Shown here piece after piece: positions 1-9,297 of a stretch of 40,660 nucleotides of DNA. The DNA is from Bacteroidales bacterium (GTDB lineage Bacteria; Bacteroidota; Bacteroidia; Bacteroidales; UBA932): the NCBI GenBank assembly GCA_017555445.1, contig JAFZGK010000057.1, positions 1 through 40,660 of the forward strand, given 5' to 3'. Below the pieces are notes generated by a model, which saw only the letters and a program-made list of their open reading frames with translations, had not been told where the DNA came from and did no database searches. Positions within the stretch are counted from its first letter, which is position 1, and every line of letters begins with the position of its first letter. The position numbers and the translations under genes are program-made.

Positions 1-318
1 CAGGCAGTTCCTGTCGCTCCTGCTGTTACAGTTACCGCACCGGCACCTCAGGTTGCAGCAGCACCGGCTGCAGCTCCTGCACCTGCACCAAAGGCATCAG
101 GCGCAGGCAAGGCAGTCACTTCCCCACTCCCAGGTGTGATCATCGGTGTCAAGGTGAACGTAGGTGACACTGTAAAGCCAGGTCAGGTGGTTGCAGTGCT
201 TGAGGCCATGAAGATGGAAAATGACATCGAGGCTGAGTTCGGCGGCACAGTGACAGCTGTAAATGTAGCAAAGGGCGATTCTGTCCTTGAAGGAGCTGCT
301 ATCGTAACAATCGCTTAA
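1..318 (+). CDS. Biotin carboxyl carrier subunit (3' end)
   Basis: The reading frame is open from base 1, so the start lies outside the window. The visible 105 residues are an Ala/Pro-rich flexible linker (about residues 1-35) followed by a complete biotinyl/lipoyl-attachment domain. The biotin-accepting lysine is in the motif EAMKMEN, with its codon at 211-213. In sodium-pump decarboxylases this arm carries carboxy-biotin from the carboxyltransferase subunit to the membrane beta subunit. That beta subunit follows 46 bases downstream, which supports the assignment. In Bacteroidales the usual complex is methylmalonyl-CoA decarboxylase (succinate to propionate), but an oxaloacetate or glutaconyl-CoA enzyme cannot be excluded because the substrate-binding subunit is outside the window. 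Confidence 0.93.
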   Translation, partial: QAVPVAPAVTVTAPAPQVAAAPAAAPAPAPKASGAGKAVTSPLPGVIIGVKVNVGDTVKPGQVVAVLEAMKMENDIEAEFGGTVTAVNVAKGDSVLEGAAIVTIA

Positions 319-364
319 TCATTGTAATCCTGCACTTGCTGCAAAGGATATAAACAGACAATCA

Positions 365-1507
365 ATGAATACAGTATTTGAAAGCCTGCAGCAGTTCTGG
401 GGATATACCGGATTCGCCAACATGACATGGCAGCATTTTGTCATGATCGGCATCGGTATCATCTTCATTACTCTTGCAATCCTGAAGGACTGGGAGCCTC
501 TGCTCCTGGTACCTATCGGTTTCGGTATGATCATCGGAAACATTCCATTCATAGAGGGTCTCAAGATCGGTATCTACGAACAGGGATCTGTGATGAACAT
601 ACTTTACCAAGGTGTGCAGACGGGCTGGTATCCGCCTCTGATCTTCCTAGGAATCGGAGCCATGACAGACTTCTCAGCCCTCATATCCCAACCGAGACTG
701 ATGCTCATCGGAGCTGCTGCTCAGATCGGTATCTTCGGAGCCTATGTCATCGCCCTCCATATGGGATTCGTACCGGCTGAAGCTGGTGCAATCGGTATCA
801 TCGGAGGTGCTGACGGTCCTACGGCCATCTTCCTGTCATCGAAGCTTGCACCGCATCTCATGGGTGCCATCGCCGTATCAGCATATTCATATATGGCGCT
901 CGTGCCTGTGATACAGAGACCTATCATGCTCCTGCTTACCACAAAGAAGGAACGCCTCATCCGTATGGCTCCACCTAGACCGGTTAGCCAGAGAGAGAAG
1001 ATCATCTTCCCAATCGTAGGATTCATCCTCACAGCTTTCATCGTGCCGTCAGGTATGCCGCTTCTCGGAATGCTCTTCTTCGGTAACCTGCTGAAGGAAA
1101 GTGGCGTGACCAAACGTCTTGCGGAAACAGCACGCGGACCGCTCATCGACGTGGTGACCATCCTCATCGGTGTTACAGTGGGTTGCTCGACACAGGCAAA
1201 TGTCTTCCTTACCGGAAACTCAGTGAAGATCTTCCTCCTCGGCCTCCTTTCATTCGTGATCGCTACAGTCTGCGGAGTCCTCTTCGTTAAGTTCATGAAC
1301 CTTTTCCTCAAGGAAGGACGCAAGATCAACCCTCTCATCGGAAATGCAGGTGTGTCTGCCGTTCCGGATGCAGCCCGAGTATCACAGAACGTAGGACGTG
1401 AGTTCGACAAGAACAACCACCTCCTCATGCATGCCATGGCACCTAACGTTGCTGGAGTGATCGGTTCTGCAGTAGCAGCAGGTATCCTCCTAAGTTTCCT
1501 CGGATAA
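365..1507 (+). CDS. oadB: Sodium-pump decarboxylase beta subunit (OadB/MmdB type)
   Basis: A 380-residue polytopic membrane protein that decarboxylates carboxy-biotin and uses the energy to export Na+. Residues known to matter in Klebsiella OadB are recognisable: the GGADGPT motif holds Asp150 (equivalent of D203), and the segment INPLIGNAGVSAVPDAAR holds Asn322, Gly326, Ser331 and Arg338 (equivalents of N373, G377, S382 and R389). Length is slightly below the roughly 400-430 residues of many homologues. It follows the biotin carrier gene by 46 bases with no terminator between, so the two are probably co-transcribed; a strong terminator follows it. The substrate (methylmalonyl-CoA, oxaloacetate or glutaconyl-CoA) is not determined by this subunit. 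For Bacteroidales, methylmalonyl-CoA is the most likely. Confidence 0.95.
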   Translation: MNTVFESLQQFWGYTGFANMTWQHFVMIGIGIIFITLAILKDWEPLLLVPIGFGMIIGNIPFIEGLKIGIYEQGSVMNILYQGVQTGWYPPLIFLGIGAMTDFSALISQPRLMLIGAAAQIGIFGAYVIALHMGFVPAEAGAIGIIGGADGPTAIFLSSKLAPHLMGAIAVSAYSYMALVPVIQRPIMLLLTTKKERLIRMAPPRPVSQREKIIFPIVGFILTAFIVPSGMPLLGMLFFGNLLKESGVTKRLAETARGPLIDVVTILIGVTVGCSTQANVFLTGNSVKIFLLGLLSFVIATVCGVLFVKFMNLFLKEGRKINPLIGNAGVSAVPDAARVSQNVGREFDKNNHLLMHAMAPNVAGVIGSAVAAGILLSFLG

Positions 1508-1529
1508 GACAATATCTCATACTTCATAT

Positions 1530-1563
1530 AAAAGGCTGGCACATTGTTGTCAGCCTTTTCTTG
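1530..1563 (+). terminator. Intrinsic terminator after the decarboxylase beta gene
   Basis: A 9-bp perfect stem (1530-1538 with 1551-1559) closes a 12-base loop; the 3' arm ends in TTTT followed by CTTGTT. It separates the decarboxylase operon from metH. Confidence 0.85.
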
Positions 1564-1578
1564 TTACTAAAAAATAAG

Positions 1579-1586
1579 TACCTTTG
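1579..1586 (+). promoter_or_regulatory. Promoter -7 box of metH-metF
   Basis: TACCTTTG matches the Bacteroidetes -7 consensus TAnnTTTG and lies 21 bases before the metH ATG. The expected transcript start is within about 15 bases of the start codon, which leaves no room for a cobalamin or SAM riboswitch. No clear -33 element was identified. Confidence 0.7.
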
Positions 1587-1607
1587 TGAGATATAATTAT
1601 CGAAGAA

Positions 1608-4600
1608 ATGAACTTACCAAAAGATAGGATTCTGATTCTGGACGGCGCTATGGGCACCATGATCCAGAGATATGGTCTGGCCGAAAACGATTATCACGGC
1701 GGTCCGTTCAGCGGATGCAGCAAGGAACTTTCCGGCAACAGCGAGTGTCTCAACCTTACTCGTCCGGACATCATCAAGGCTATCCATAAGGAATACATAT
1801 CTGCAGGAGCGGACATCATCGAATCCAATACATTCAGTGCAAACAGGATTTCTCAGAGTGAATACGGATGCGAGGGATTTGCAGCTCAGATGGCATATGA
1901 AGGTGCACGTCTCGCCCGTGAAGTGGCGGATGAGACTACAGCTCTCGCAGCATCTATCGGCGTAAGCAGAAAAGTGTGGGTTGCAGGCAGCATGGGTCCT
2001 ACATCCAAGTCACTTTCCCTATCTCCGGATGCATCCGACCCTGCCTTCAGGTCATATTCCTTCGACGAGATGAAGGCATCGTACAAGGAGCAGGCCGAGG
2101 CTCTCATCAAAGGAGGCGTTGACGTGCTGCTCATAGAGACATGTTTCGATGCACTAAATGTGAAGGCTGCACTCTCGGCAATCCAGGAATGCGGAGACAT
2201 CCCGGTGATGGTTTCAGTTTCGGTAGGAGACCGCAGCGGCAGAACTCTTACAGGTCAGACACTCGAGGCATTCTACGCATCCATCAGCCACTACCCTATC
2301 CTTACATTCGGCCTGAACTGCTCGCTCGGTGCAACGGAGCTCACTCCGCTTGCAGAGGAAATATCACAGTGGTGCAGCTGCGGAATAAGCTGTTATCCGA
2401 ACGCAGGACTTCCTAATGAGATGGGCGGATATGACCAGAGCCCGGCAGACATGGCGGCTGCAGTAAAGGTCATGGCATCCAAGGGACTTATAAACGTGGC
2501 AGGAGGCTGCTGCGGCACAAGTCCTGACCACATCAGAGCTATTGCAGAAGCACTCAGAGGCATCGCTCCAAGGGAATTCCACACATCCGGAAATGTACTT
2601 AAAGTCAGCGGACTGGAAGCAGTCACAGTCGATGTGAAACGCAATAATTTCACGAATGTCGGTGAAAGGACCAATGTTGCAGGATCCAGAAAATTCGCAA
2701 GACTGATTTCGGAAGCAAAATATGACGAGGCACTTCAGATCGCAGCAAAACAGATCGAGGACGGTGCCACGATCATAGACATCAATATGGACGACGCCAT
2801 GCTCGACAGCACAAGGGAAATGGAAAGATTCGTCAGATATATTTCCAATGATCCCGCTGTGGCAAAGGCTGCACTGATGATAGACTCATCTCACTGGGAG
2901 ACTATCATAGCCGGCCTCAAGAATGCCCAGGGCAAGTGCATCGTGAATTCCATAAGCCTGAAGGAAGGCCCGGAAGCATTCGTAAGCAAGGCGAAGGCAA
3001 TCAAGGAACTCGGCGCAGCCATGGTAATCATGGCATTCGACGAGCAGGGGCAGGCAGTGACATACGAACGTAAGATCGAGATATGCGAGAGGGCATACAG
3101 ACTCCTTACAGAAGAAGCAGGTGTTGCACCGGAAGACATCATCTTCGACGTCAACATCCTGTCAGTGGGTACAGGAATCGAAGAGCACGCAAGATATGCA
3201 GTAGATTATATAGAGGCAGTAAGATGGATAAAGGCCAATCTTCCGGGAGCCCTTACTTCAGGAGGAGTGTCGAACCTGTCATTCTCATTCCGAGGCAACA
3301 ATTCGGTCCGTGAAGCCATGCATTCCGCCTTCCTATATCACGCGATCAAGGCAGGTCTCGATATGGCCATCGTGAATCCATCAATGCTTCAGGTATATGA
3401 TGAGATCGAACCGGAGCTGCTCAAGTGCGTTGAAGATGTGATCTTCGACACCGACCCACAGGCAACGGAAAGACTTATCGAGAAAGCTTCAGCCATAATG
3501 GCAGCAAAGGAAAGCGCAGAAAAGTCACCGACATCCGTAAAGACCGAAGACCTTCCACTTGAAGAACGTATCAAGAATGCCCTTGTCAAAGGCACTGCCA
3601 AAGAACTTGAGAAGGACATCCTCGAAGCCCTGAACAGATACGGAAGTGCTCTTGCAGTGATCGAAGGCCCCCTCATGGCCGGAATGGAGACGGTCGGCGG
3701 CCTGTTCGGCGAAGGAAAGATGTTCCTCCCTCAGGTAGTGAAATCAGCCAAGATAATGAGAGATGCCGTAAGCATCCTTGAGCCTCATATGGAGAATGCC
3801 GACCATGAAACGTCACATCCTAAAGTCGTGTTGGCGACAGTTAAGGGAGACGTTCATGACATAGGCAAGAATATCACAGGTATAGTATTGAGCTGCAACG
3901 GCTTCGAAGTCATTGACCTAGGCGTCATGGTGGACAAGGACACTATTCTGGACAAGGCTCAGGAAACGGAAGCAGACATCGTTGCTGTCAGCGGACTCAT
4001 CACACCATCACTTTATCAGATGGAGGAGGTATGCCGCGAAATGACGGCACGAGGCATGAAGACTCCGCTACTGATCGGAGGAGCCACAACTTCAGCTCTT
4101 CATACTGCCGTCAAGCTTGCTCCGCTATATGACCATGTCTACTATGGTCCGGACGCCTCAGCTGCTGCTGTCATGGCCAAGAAGATCATGATGGACCGCG
4201 AGTCATTCGAAAAGGAGCAGAAGACTGAGCAGGAAAAGATACGCGGATTATACGACAAGGCTGAGGCGGCAGCTGAAAAGAAGGCTGAAGCCCGGACATT
4301 CAAGCCGATTCTGACAAGCGTAACAGACATACCTGTCCCTGCAGACATGAAGGCAGCTGAAATACCGGCAGAAAAGATACTCCCGTTCTTTGACTGGAAG
4401 ATGTTCTACGCCATCTGGGGCGTGAAATACGGCAGTTCTCATCCGGAAGCTATGGAACTCATGCAGCTGCGGACAGATGCGGAGGACGAACTTGCTCTCG
4501 GCAACTACAGGATCGATGTTTCAGCCAGATTCTTCAAGGCCAATTCTGATGGAAAGAACATCATCCTCGAAGGAGGCAGAAAGATTCCTATGCTCAGACA

Positions 4601-5129
4601 GGAGACAGGAAATATGGGCTCGCTCGCTGATTTCATGGCACCTGCAGGAAGCGGAAAAGCCTCACCTCTGGGAGTATTCACCATCACAGTGAAAGCGAAG
4701 AAGGATGCTCATGAGGAAGGATGCTGCTGTCCGGCATGCAGCAACAAATATGAAGACATGGTTGCCAAGGCAGTCAGACTCACACTCGCTGAAGCTGCAT
4801 CAAAATGGATGGATGAGGAACTCCGTAGACAGGTCAAAGAAGACGTAAAGATCATCAAGCCTGCAGCAGGATATGGCAGTTGCCCGGATCATACGCTGAA
4901 GCATGACATCCTTGACCTGCTTTCTGGAGAATTCAGCCTCGGAATAAAGCTTACCGAAACATGCGCCATGACTCCGCTCGCCAGCATCTGCGGATTCATA
5001 ATCATGCATCCCGAAGCAAAATATCATGAGATCCGCCGCATAAGCGAAAAACAATACAATGAATATATCCAGCGCAGAGGCATGGATGAGCAGACAGCAC
5101 GCCAGTTCCTCGGCCATCTCTTAAAATAG
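1608..5129 (+). CDS. metH: Cobalamin-dependent methionine synthase
   Basis: Transfers a methyl group from 5-methyltetrahydrofolate to homocysteine via cob(I)alamin. All four modules are present in 1173 residues. The homocysteine domain (about 1-310) has Zn ligands Cys238 (GLNCSLG) and Cys301/Cys302 (GGCCGT). The folate domain (about 335-600) follows. The cap and B12 domain (about 650-870) has the cobalt ligand His750 in DVHDIGKN. The reactivation domain (about 890-1173) is shorter than in E. coli (1227 residues in all) and divergent. It has a cysteine cluster (Cys1039, 1040, 1041 and 1044) and Lys1084 where the AdoMet-binding RPAxGY motif normally has Arg. The WGY segment seen in E. coli before this motif is not evident. 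metF starts 6 bases after the stop, so the two genes for consecutive steps are one transcript. Confidence 0.97.
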   Translation: MNLPKDRILILDGAMGTMIQRYGLAENDYHGGPFSGCSKELSGNSECLNLTRPDIIKAIHKEYISAGADIIESNTFSANRISQSEYGCEGFAAQMAYEGARLAREVADETTALAASIGVSRKVWVAGSMGPTSKSLSLSPDASDPAFRSYSFDEMKASYKEQAEALIKGGVDVLLIETCFDALNVKAALSAIQECGDIPVMVSVSVGDRSGRTLTGQTLEAFYASISHYPILTFGLNCSLGATELTPLAEEISQWCSCGISCYPNAGLPNEMGGYDQSPADMAAAVKVMASKGLINVAGGCCGTSPDHIRAIAEALRGIAPREFHTSGNVLKVSGLEAVTVDVKRNNFTNVGERTNVAGSRKFARLISEAKYDEALQIAAKQIEDGATIIDINMDDAMLDSTREMERFVRYISNDPAVAKAALMIDSSHWETIIAGLKNAQGKCIVNSISLKEGPEAFVSKAKAIKELGAAMVIMAFDEQGQAVTYERKIEICERAYRLLTEEAGVAPEDIIFDVNILSVGTGIEEHARYAVDYIEAVRWIKANLPGALTSGGVSNLSFSFRGNNSVREAMHSAFLYHAIKAGLDMAIVNPSMLQVYDEIEPELLKCVEDVIFDTDPQATERLIEKASAIMAAKESAEKSPTSVKTEDLPLEERIKNALVKGTAKELEKDILEALNRYGSALAVIEGPLMAGMETVGGLFGEGKMFLPQVVKSAKIMRDAVSILEPHMENADHETSHPKVVLATVKGDVHDIGKNITGIVLSCNGFEVIDLGVMVDKDTILDKAQETEADIVAVSGLITPSLYQMEEVCREMTARGMKTPLLIGGATTSALHTAVKLAPLYDHVYYGPDASAAAVMAKKIMMDRESFEKEQKTEQEKIRGLYDKAEAAAEKKAEARTFKPILTSVTDIPVPADMKAAEIPAEKILPFFDWKMFYAIWGVKYGSSHPEAMELMQLRTDAEDELALGNYRIDVSARFFKANSDGKNIILEGGRKIPMLRQETGNMGSLADFMAPAGSGKASPLGVFTITVKAKKDAHEEGCCCPACSNKYEDMVAKAVRLTLAEAASKWMDEELRRQVKEDVKIIKPAAGYGSCPDHTLKHDILDLLSGEFSLGIKLTETCAMTPLASICGFIIMHPEAKYHEIRRISEKQYNEYIQRRGMDEQTARQFLGHLLK

Positions 5130-5135
5130 AGCAAT

Positions 5136-6095
5136 ATGAAGGTATCAGAAATATTGACATCAAGCACCAAGGCATTTCCTTCACTGGAGATTGTACCGCC
5201 GCTCAGAGGTCTTACAAAGGAGGAACTTCTGGAGAGCATAGCTCCGTTCATGGAGTTCAGTCCGAAATATATCAACGTGACCAGTCACAGGGATGAATTC
5301 GAGTACAGGGAAGAAGCTGACGGCACATTCAGCAGACACCTTGTGCGCAACCGCATCAGCGAGACAACTGTATGCGCAGCAATTATGTCAAGGTATGATG
5401 TAGAAGTCGTGCCTCATCTGATCTGCGGTGGAAATACAGTTGAAGAGATCGAAAGCAGACTGGACAATCTTGCATTCCTGGGCATCAACAACATTGTTGC
5501 GCTGCGCGGCGACAGCATGAGTGGAGAGAAGCGCTTCACCCCTACTCCGGGTGGCTACCGCTATGCCAACGAGCTTGTGGAAGGAATAAGGAAATACCAG
5601 GGAAGCAGCTCGTATCGCAGAAGCAGGGATCTTGAGACAGATGACAGATTCTTCTGCATAGGCGTCGGAGCATATCCGGAAAAACATTTCGAAGCTCCTA
5701 ACATCGAGACAGATATCGAAAACCTGAAGAGGAAGGTGGATGCAGGAGCAGACTATGTCATCACCCAGATGTTCTTCGACAATAAGGTATACTATGACTT
5801 TGTCGAGAAATGCAGAAAAGCAGGCATCACTGTACCTATCATTCCGGGTCTGAAGCCTCTCTCGACTGTAAGGCAGGTGACAGCCCTTCCGGAAGCATTT
5901 TCACTTGACATTCCTATAGAGCTCACCAAAGCCATGAAATCTGCTGGAGAAGACAAGGAAAAGGCATACAGAACAGGTACAGAATGGTGTATAATGCAGT
6001 GTAAAGACCTTATAAATCACGGAGTTCCGGCCGTACATTTCTACACCATGGGAAAATCAAGGAACATTACCGATATTCTTAAGGAATGCTTCTGA
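5136..6095 (+). CDS. metF: Methylenetetrahydrofolate reductase
   Basis: A 319-residue TIM-barrel flavoprotein that reduces 5,10-methylene-THF to 5-methyl-THF, the methyl donor for MetH. Family signatures include PSLEIVPP near the N-terminus (the Glu of the FEFxPP-type motif), the segment YINVTSHRDE, ALRGDS around residue 130, and the GADYVITQMFFD segment around residues 205-217. The length is normal for bacterial MetF. It lies 6 bases downstream of metH and is followed by a strong terminator, so metH-metF forms a two-gene operon. Confidence 0.97.
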   Translation: MKVSEILTSSTKAFPSLEIVPPLRGLTKEELLESIAPFMEFSPKYINVTSHRDEFEYREEADGTFSRHLVRNRISETTVCAAIMSRYDVEVVPHLICGGNTVEEIESRLDNLAFLGINNIVALRGDSMSGEKRFTPTPGGYRYANELVEGIRKYQGSSSYRRSRDLETDDRFFCIGVGAYPEKHFEAPNIETDIENLKRKVDAGADYVITQMFFDNKVYYDFVEKCRKAGITVPIIPGLKPLSTVRQVTALPEAFSLDIPIELTKAMKSAGEDKEKAYRTGTEWCIMQCKDLINHGVPAVHFYTMGKSRNITDILKECF

Positions 6096-6117
6096 TTTCA
6101 AAAGGTTGATTCAACAT

Positions 6118-6161
6118 AAAAGATGCTCGATTTTTGCACAAGAAATCGGGCATCTTTTTTT
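6118..6161 (+). terminator. Intrinsic terminator after metF
   Basis: A 16-bp stem with one G-U pair (6118-6133 with 6143-6158), a 9-base loop, and a T-run through 6161. The stem contains the inverted GATGC/GCATC core. Confidence 0.92.
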
Positions 6162-6183
6162 AGGTTTATTTACAATTTATCAG

Positions 6184-6191
6184 TAAATTTG
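6184..6191 (+). promoter_or_regulatory. Promoter -7 box of the V-ATPase operon
   Basis: TAAATTTG is a perfect TAnnTTTG box just after the metF terminator. The implied transcript start is near 6198. This argues against the upstream in-frame start at 6197 and for the ATG at 6275, with a leader of roughly 75 bases. Confidence 0.75.
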
Positions 6192-6274
6192 TCCGTTTGC
6201 AAATTACCTTTTATCCAAAAGGCAAAATTCAAAAGAACTATATAAGCAAATCAATAAATACAAAACATATCGAT

Positions 6275-6880
6275 ATGCAGAACAAATTGCAGGAATTGAC
6301 CGACAGACTCTACAATGAAGGTCTGTCAAAAGGAAAGCAGGAAGGAGAGGAAATCCTTGCCAAAGCTAAGGTACAGGCAGATGAGATCGTAGCCAAGGCT
6401 CAGGCTGAGGCTGCACAGATCGTCGAAGCTGCCAGAAAGCAGGCTGAAGAGCTTCAGACCAAGACTGCTTCCGACATCAAGATGGCTGCAGCCCAGAGCA
6501 TCGCAGCAACAAAGAAGGACATCGAGACCCTTATAGTGGGCAAGATGACAGAGGCTGACGTAAAGAAGGCACTTACATCAGCTGAATTTGTAAAGGAACT
6601 CATCAAGGCCGTAGCCGAGAAGTTCACTACAGACGGACCGGTAGAGCTTGAGGTAGTGCTTCCGGAGTCACTCAAGAAGGATGTGGAACCTTTCGTTACA
6701 AACGAGCTCGCAAAGATTCTCGGCGCAGGCGTCGAGGCTTCATTCTCAAAGAAGGTTTCAGGCGGCTTCCGCATCGGACCTAAGGAAGGAGGCTATTTCG
6801 TAAGCTTCACTGAGGAGACCTTCAATGAACTCATTTCAGAATATCTTCGTCCTGCAACAAAGAAGCTCCTTTTCGGATAA
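6275..6880 (+). CDS. ntpE: V-type ATPase subunit E (peripheral stalk)
   Basis: A 201-residue protein starting MQNKLQELTDRLYNEG. The N-terminal half (about 10-75) is Ala/Lys/Glu/Gln-rich and predicted as a long helix or coiled coil, as in peripheral-stalk subunits; the C-terminal half is the globular part that contacts the catalytic head. An in-frame start at 6197 exists, but it sits at the predicted transcript start and adds residues that do not resemble the family, so 6275 was chosen. The stop overlaps the next start by one base (TAATG), implying translational coupling. It is the first gene of a seven-gene operon. Confidence 0.9.
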   Translation: MQNKLQELTDRLYNEGLSKGKQEGEEILAKAKVQADEIVAKAQAEAAQIVEAARKQAEELQTKTASDIKMAAAQSIAATKKDIETLIVGKMTEADVKKALTSAEFVKELIKAVAEKFTTDGPVELEVVLPESLKKDVEPFVTNELAKILGAGVEASFSKKVSGGFRIGPKEGGYFVSFTEETFNELISEYLRPATKKLLFG

Positions 6881-7512
6881 TGAATAATTACGTATACATA
6901 ATTGCCGGACTTCCCGACTTCACTCCTGACTGGAGACAGGGCGAAGGCAGCTTGAACGAATATCTCGGTCAGATGAAGGAACTTCTCTCGGAGAAGGACA
7001 ATAAGACCGTACGATTCGTAGAAAGCGGCTTCGACAAGGAGAAGATCGGACTTGAGTTCTATAAGGAGGCTCTTGCCAGCGGCAACAGTTTCATCAAGGA
7101 ATTCTTCCTTTTTGACCTGAATGTACGCAATGCCAAGGTAAGATACCTCAATCAGGCTCTTTCAAGAGACCCGCTCAAGGACGTTCTTTCGCTTGCTGAC
7201 CCTGAAGATGAAGAAATGGGAATCGAACCGGAGGAACCTGAATTCAAGGAGGCTGCCACACTGCAGACCATCCTGGAAGGAAAGGACATCCTGGCCCGAG
7301 AGAGAGCTATCGATGACCTCTATTGGGAGAAGATCGACGAACTCACCCTATTCAACTATCTCGATTTCCAGAAGGTTCTCGGAATGGTAGTGAAGATGAT
7401 GATCATCCGCAGATGGCTGATTCTTGACGAACAGGCAGGACGCGAGATGTTCAAGCGTCTCGTCGATGAAGTACGCGGCACCTTCAAAGGTGTGGAATAC
7501 ACAGAGAAATAA
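6880..7512 (+). CDS. DUF2764 protein, V-ATPase operon
   Basis: A 210-residue, mostly helical, soluble protein beginning MNNYVYIIAGLPDFTPDW, which I recognise as the DUF2764 family found inside V-ATPase operons of Bacteroidetes, Chlamydiae and spirochaetes. It sits between E and A, where Enterococcus and archaeal operons carry subunit C. No C, F or G gene is present here. By position it could be the C-like socket between the membrane rotor and central stalk, but that is inference. There are no membrane segments or signal peptide. It is coupled to ntpE by a one-base overlap. Confidence 0.85.
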   Translation: MNNYVYIIAGLPDFTPDWRQGEGSLNEYLGQMKELLSEKDNKTVRFVESGFDKEKIGLEFYKEALASGNSFIKEFFLFDLNVRNAKVRYLNQALSRDPLKDVLSLADPEDEEMGIEPEEPEFKEAATLQTILEGKDILARERAIDDLYWEKIDELTLFNYLDFQKVLGMVVKMMIIRRWLILDEQAGREMFKRLVDEVRGTFKGVEYTEK

Positions 7513-7545
7513 TCAATAACAAATTAAATAGATACCGTATAGAAT

Positions 7546-9297
7546 ATGAAAACAACTGGTAAAGTTACGGGTATCGTTTCCAACCTCGTTACAGTGCTTG
7601 CTGACGGTCCGGTGTCGCAGAATGAGATCTGCTACATCACTGTAGGCGACACAAAGCTTATGGCCGAGGTCATCAAGGTAAACGGCAAGAGCGCTGCTGT
7701 GCAGGTGTTCGAAAGCACCCGTGGACTCAAGAACGGTGATATCGTGGAGTTTGAAGACAGAATGCTCGAGGCAACCCTCGGTCCTGGTCTTCTCTCCAAC
7801 AGTTACGACGGTCTTCAGAATGACCTCACCACAATGACAGGAGTATTCCTCAAGAGAGGAGAATACACTGACCCTCTCAACCACGAGAAGCTCTGGGACT
7901 TCACTCCGCTTGCAAAGCCTGGCGACAAGGTGGTTGCAGCAGACTGGCTCGGAGAGGTGAAGGAAGGATGGCTCCCTCACAAGATCATGGTTCCTTTCAG
8001 CTTCGAAGGCGAATATACAGTAAAGTCTGTAGCTGAAGCAGGACAATATAACATCGACAAGGTAGTGGCAGTTCTCACAGATGCATCCGGAGAGGATGTG
8101 AACGTGACCATGTGGCAGAAGTGGCCTGTAAAGGTTGCTGTCAAGGGTTACAAGGAAAAGCCAAGACCATCAAAGATCATGGAGACAGGTGTTCGCGCGA
8201 TTGACACCCTCAACCCTATCGCAGTAGGTGGAACTGGCTTCATCCCTGGCCCGTTCGGTTGCGGAAAGACAGTGCTCCAGCACGCTATCGCAAAGCAGGG
8301 TGATGCAGACGTGATCCTCATGGCTGCCTGCGGTGAGCGTGCAAACGAGGTTGTGGAGATCTTTGCAGAGTTCCCTGAGCTCATCGACCCTCACACAGGA
8401 CGTCACCTCATGGAGCGTACAACCATCATCTGTAACACTTCAAACATGCCTGTAGCAGCTCGTGAGGCATCAGTTTACACTGCGATGACAATCTGCGAGT
8501 ACTACCGTGCAATGGGTCTGAAGGTCCTTCTCCTCGCTGACTCGACTTCACGTTGGGCACAGGCTCTCCGTGAGATGTCGAACCGTATGGAGGAGCTTCC
8601 GGGAGCAGACGCATTCCCTGTGGACCTTTCAGCGATCATCTCTAACTTCTACGCTCGTGCAGGTATGGTCGTTCTCAACAACGGCGAGACAGGAGCGGTT
8701 ACATTCATCGGTACAGTATCACCAGCCGGTGGTAACCTCAAGGAGCCTGTGACAGAGTCTACAAAGAAGGCGGCACGCTGCTTCTACGCCCTCGAGCAGA
8801 ACCGTGCGGACCAGAAGCGCTACCCGGCTATCAATCCGATCGACTCTTATTCAAAATATCTTGAATATCCTGAGATCCGCGAATATCTCAACACCAACAT
8901 CACTCCAGGTTGGGTGGAGAAGGTGGAGAAGCTCAAGAACATCATCCGCAAGGGTAAGGAGGCCAACGACCAGATCAACATCCTCGGTGACGACGGCGTT
9001 CCTATGAGCTACCATGAGATCTTCTGGAAGTCGGAGCTCGTCGACTTCGTCATCCTCCAGCAGGATGCATTCGATGATATCGACGCCCTCTGTCCTCTCG
9101 AAAGACAGAAATATATGACTGAGCTTGTACTCGGAATCTGCGAGACAGACTTCACATTCGAGGACTTCGAGGAGTGCCGTAACTTCTTCAAGGAAGTGAT
9201 CAACCTCCTCAGACAGATGAACTACTCAGAGTTCCTCAGCGACAAGTTCAACAGTTACAAGGACAAACTTAATACACTTCTCAGCAATGGCAAATAA
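7546..9297 (+). CDS. ntpA: V-type ATPase catalytic subunit A
   Basis: A 583-residue catalytic subunit. The Walker A motif GPFGCGKT is at 235-242, followed by the ACGERANEV segment, the catalytic-site region MAACGER, and the SxRWAQALRE segment (STSRWAQALREMSNRMEELPG) typical of A subunits. The N-terminal beta-barrel and the A-specific non-homologous insert (about 110-200) are present. The length is normal. It overlaps ntpB by 11 bases, so A and B are likely made together by translational coupling, as expected for A3B3 stoichiometry. Confidence 0.97.
   Translation: MKTTGKVTGIVSNLVTVLADGPVSQNEICYITVGDTKLMAEVIKVNGKSAAVQVFESTRGLKNGDIVEFEDRMLEATLGPGLLSNSYDGLQNDLTTMTGVFLKRGEYTDPLNHEKLWDFTPLAKPGDKVVAADWLGEVKEGWLPHKIMVPFSFEGEYTVKSVAEAGQYNIDKVVAVLTDASGEDVNVTMWQKWPVKVAVKGYKEKPRPSKIMETGVRAIDTLNPIAVGGTGFIPGPFGCGKTVLQHAIAKQGDADVILMAACGERANEVVEIFAEFPELIDPHTGRHLMERTTIICNTSNMPVAAREASVYTAMTICEYYRAMGLKVLLLADSTSRWAQALREMSNRMEELPGADAFPVDLSAIISNFYARAGMVVLNNGETGAVTFIGTVSPAGGNLKEPVTESTKKAARCFYALEQNRADQKRYPAINPIDSYSKYLEYPEIREYLNTNITPGWVEKVEKLKNIIRKGKEANDQINILGDDGVPMSYHEIFWKSELVDFVILQQDAFDDIDALCPLERQKYMTELVLGICETDFTFEDFEECRNFFKEVINLLRQMNYSEFLSDKFNSYKDKLNTLLSNGK

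Noticed and set aside
742..1542. A 266-codon open frame antisense to the decarboxylase beta gene
   Set aside because: It is a shadow of a highly conserved membrane protein; its product is Arg/Pro/Ser/Thr-rich without motifs, and it would be transcribed through the terminator at 1530-1563.
1508..1607. A cobalamin or SAM riboswitch before metH
   Set aside because: The gap is only 100 bases and is filled by a terminator and promoter; the predicted leader is about 15 bases, too short for a riboswitch.
6197..6274. N-terminal extension of V-ATPase subunit E
   Set aside because: It begins at the predicted transcript start, and the added residues do not resemble subunit E; the ATG at 6275 matches the family.
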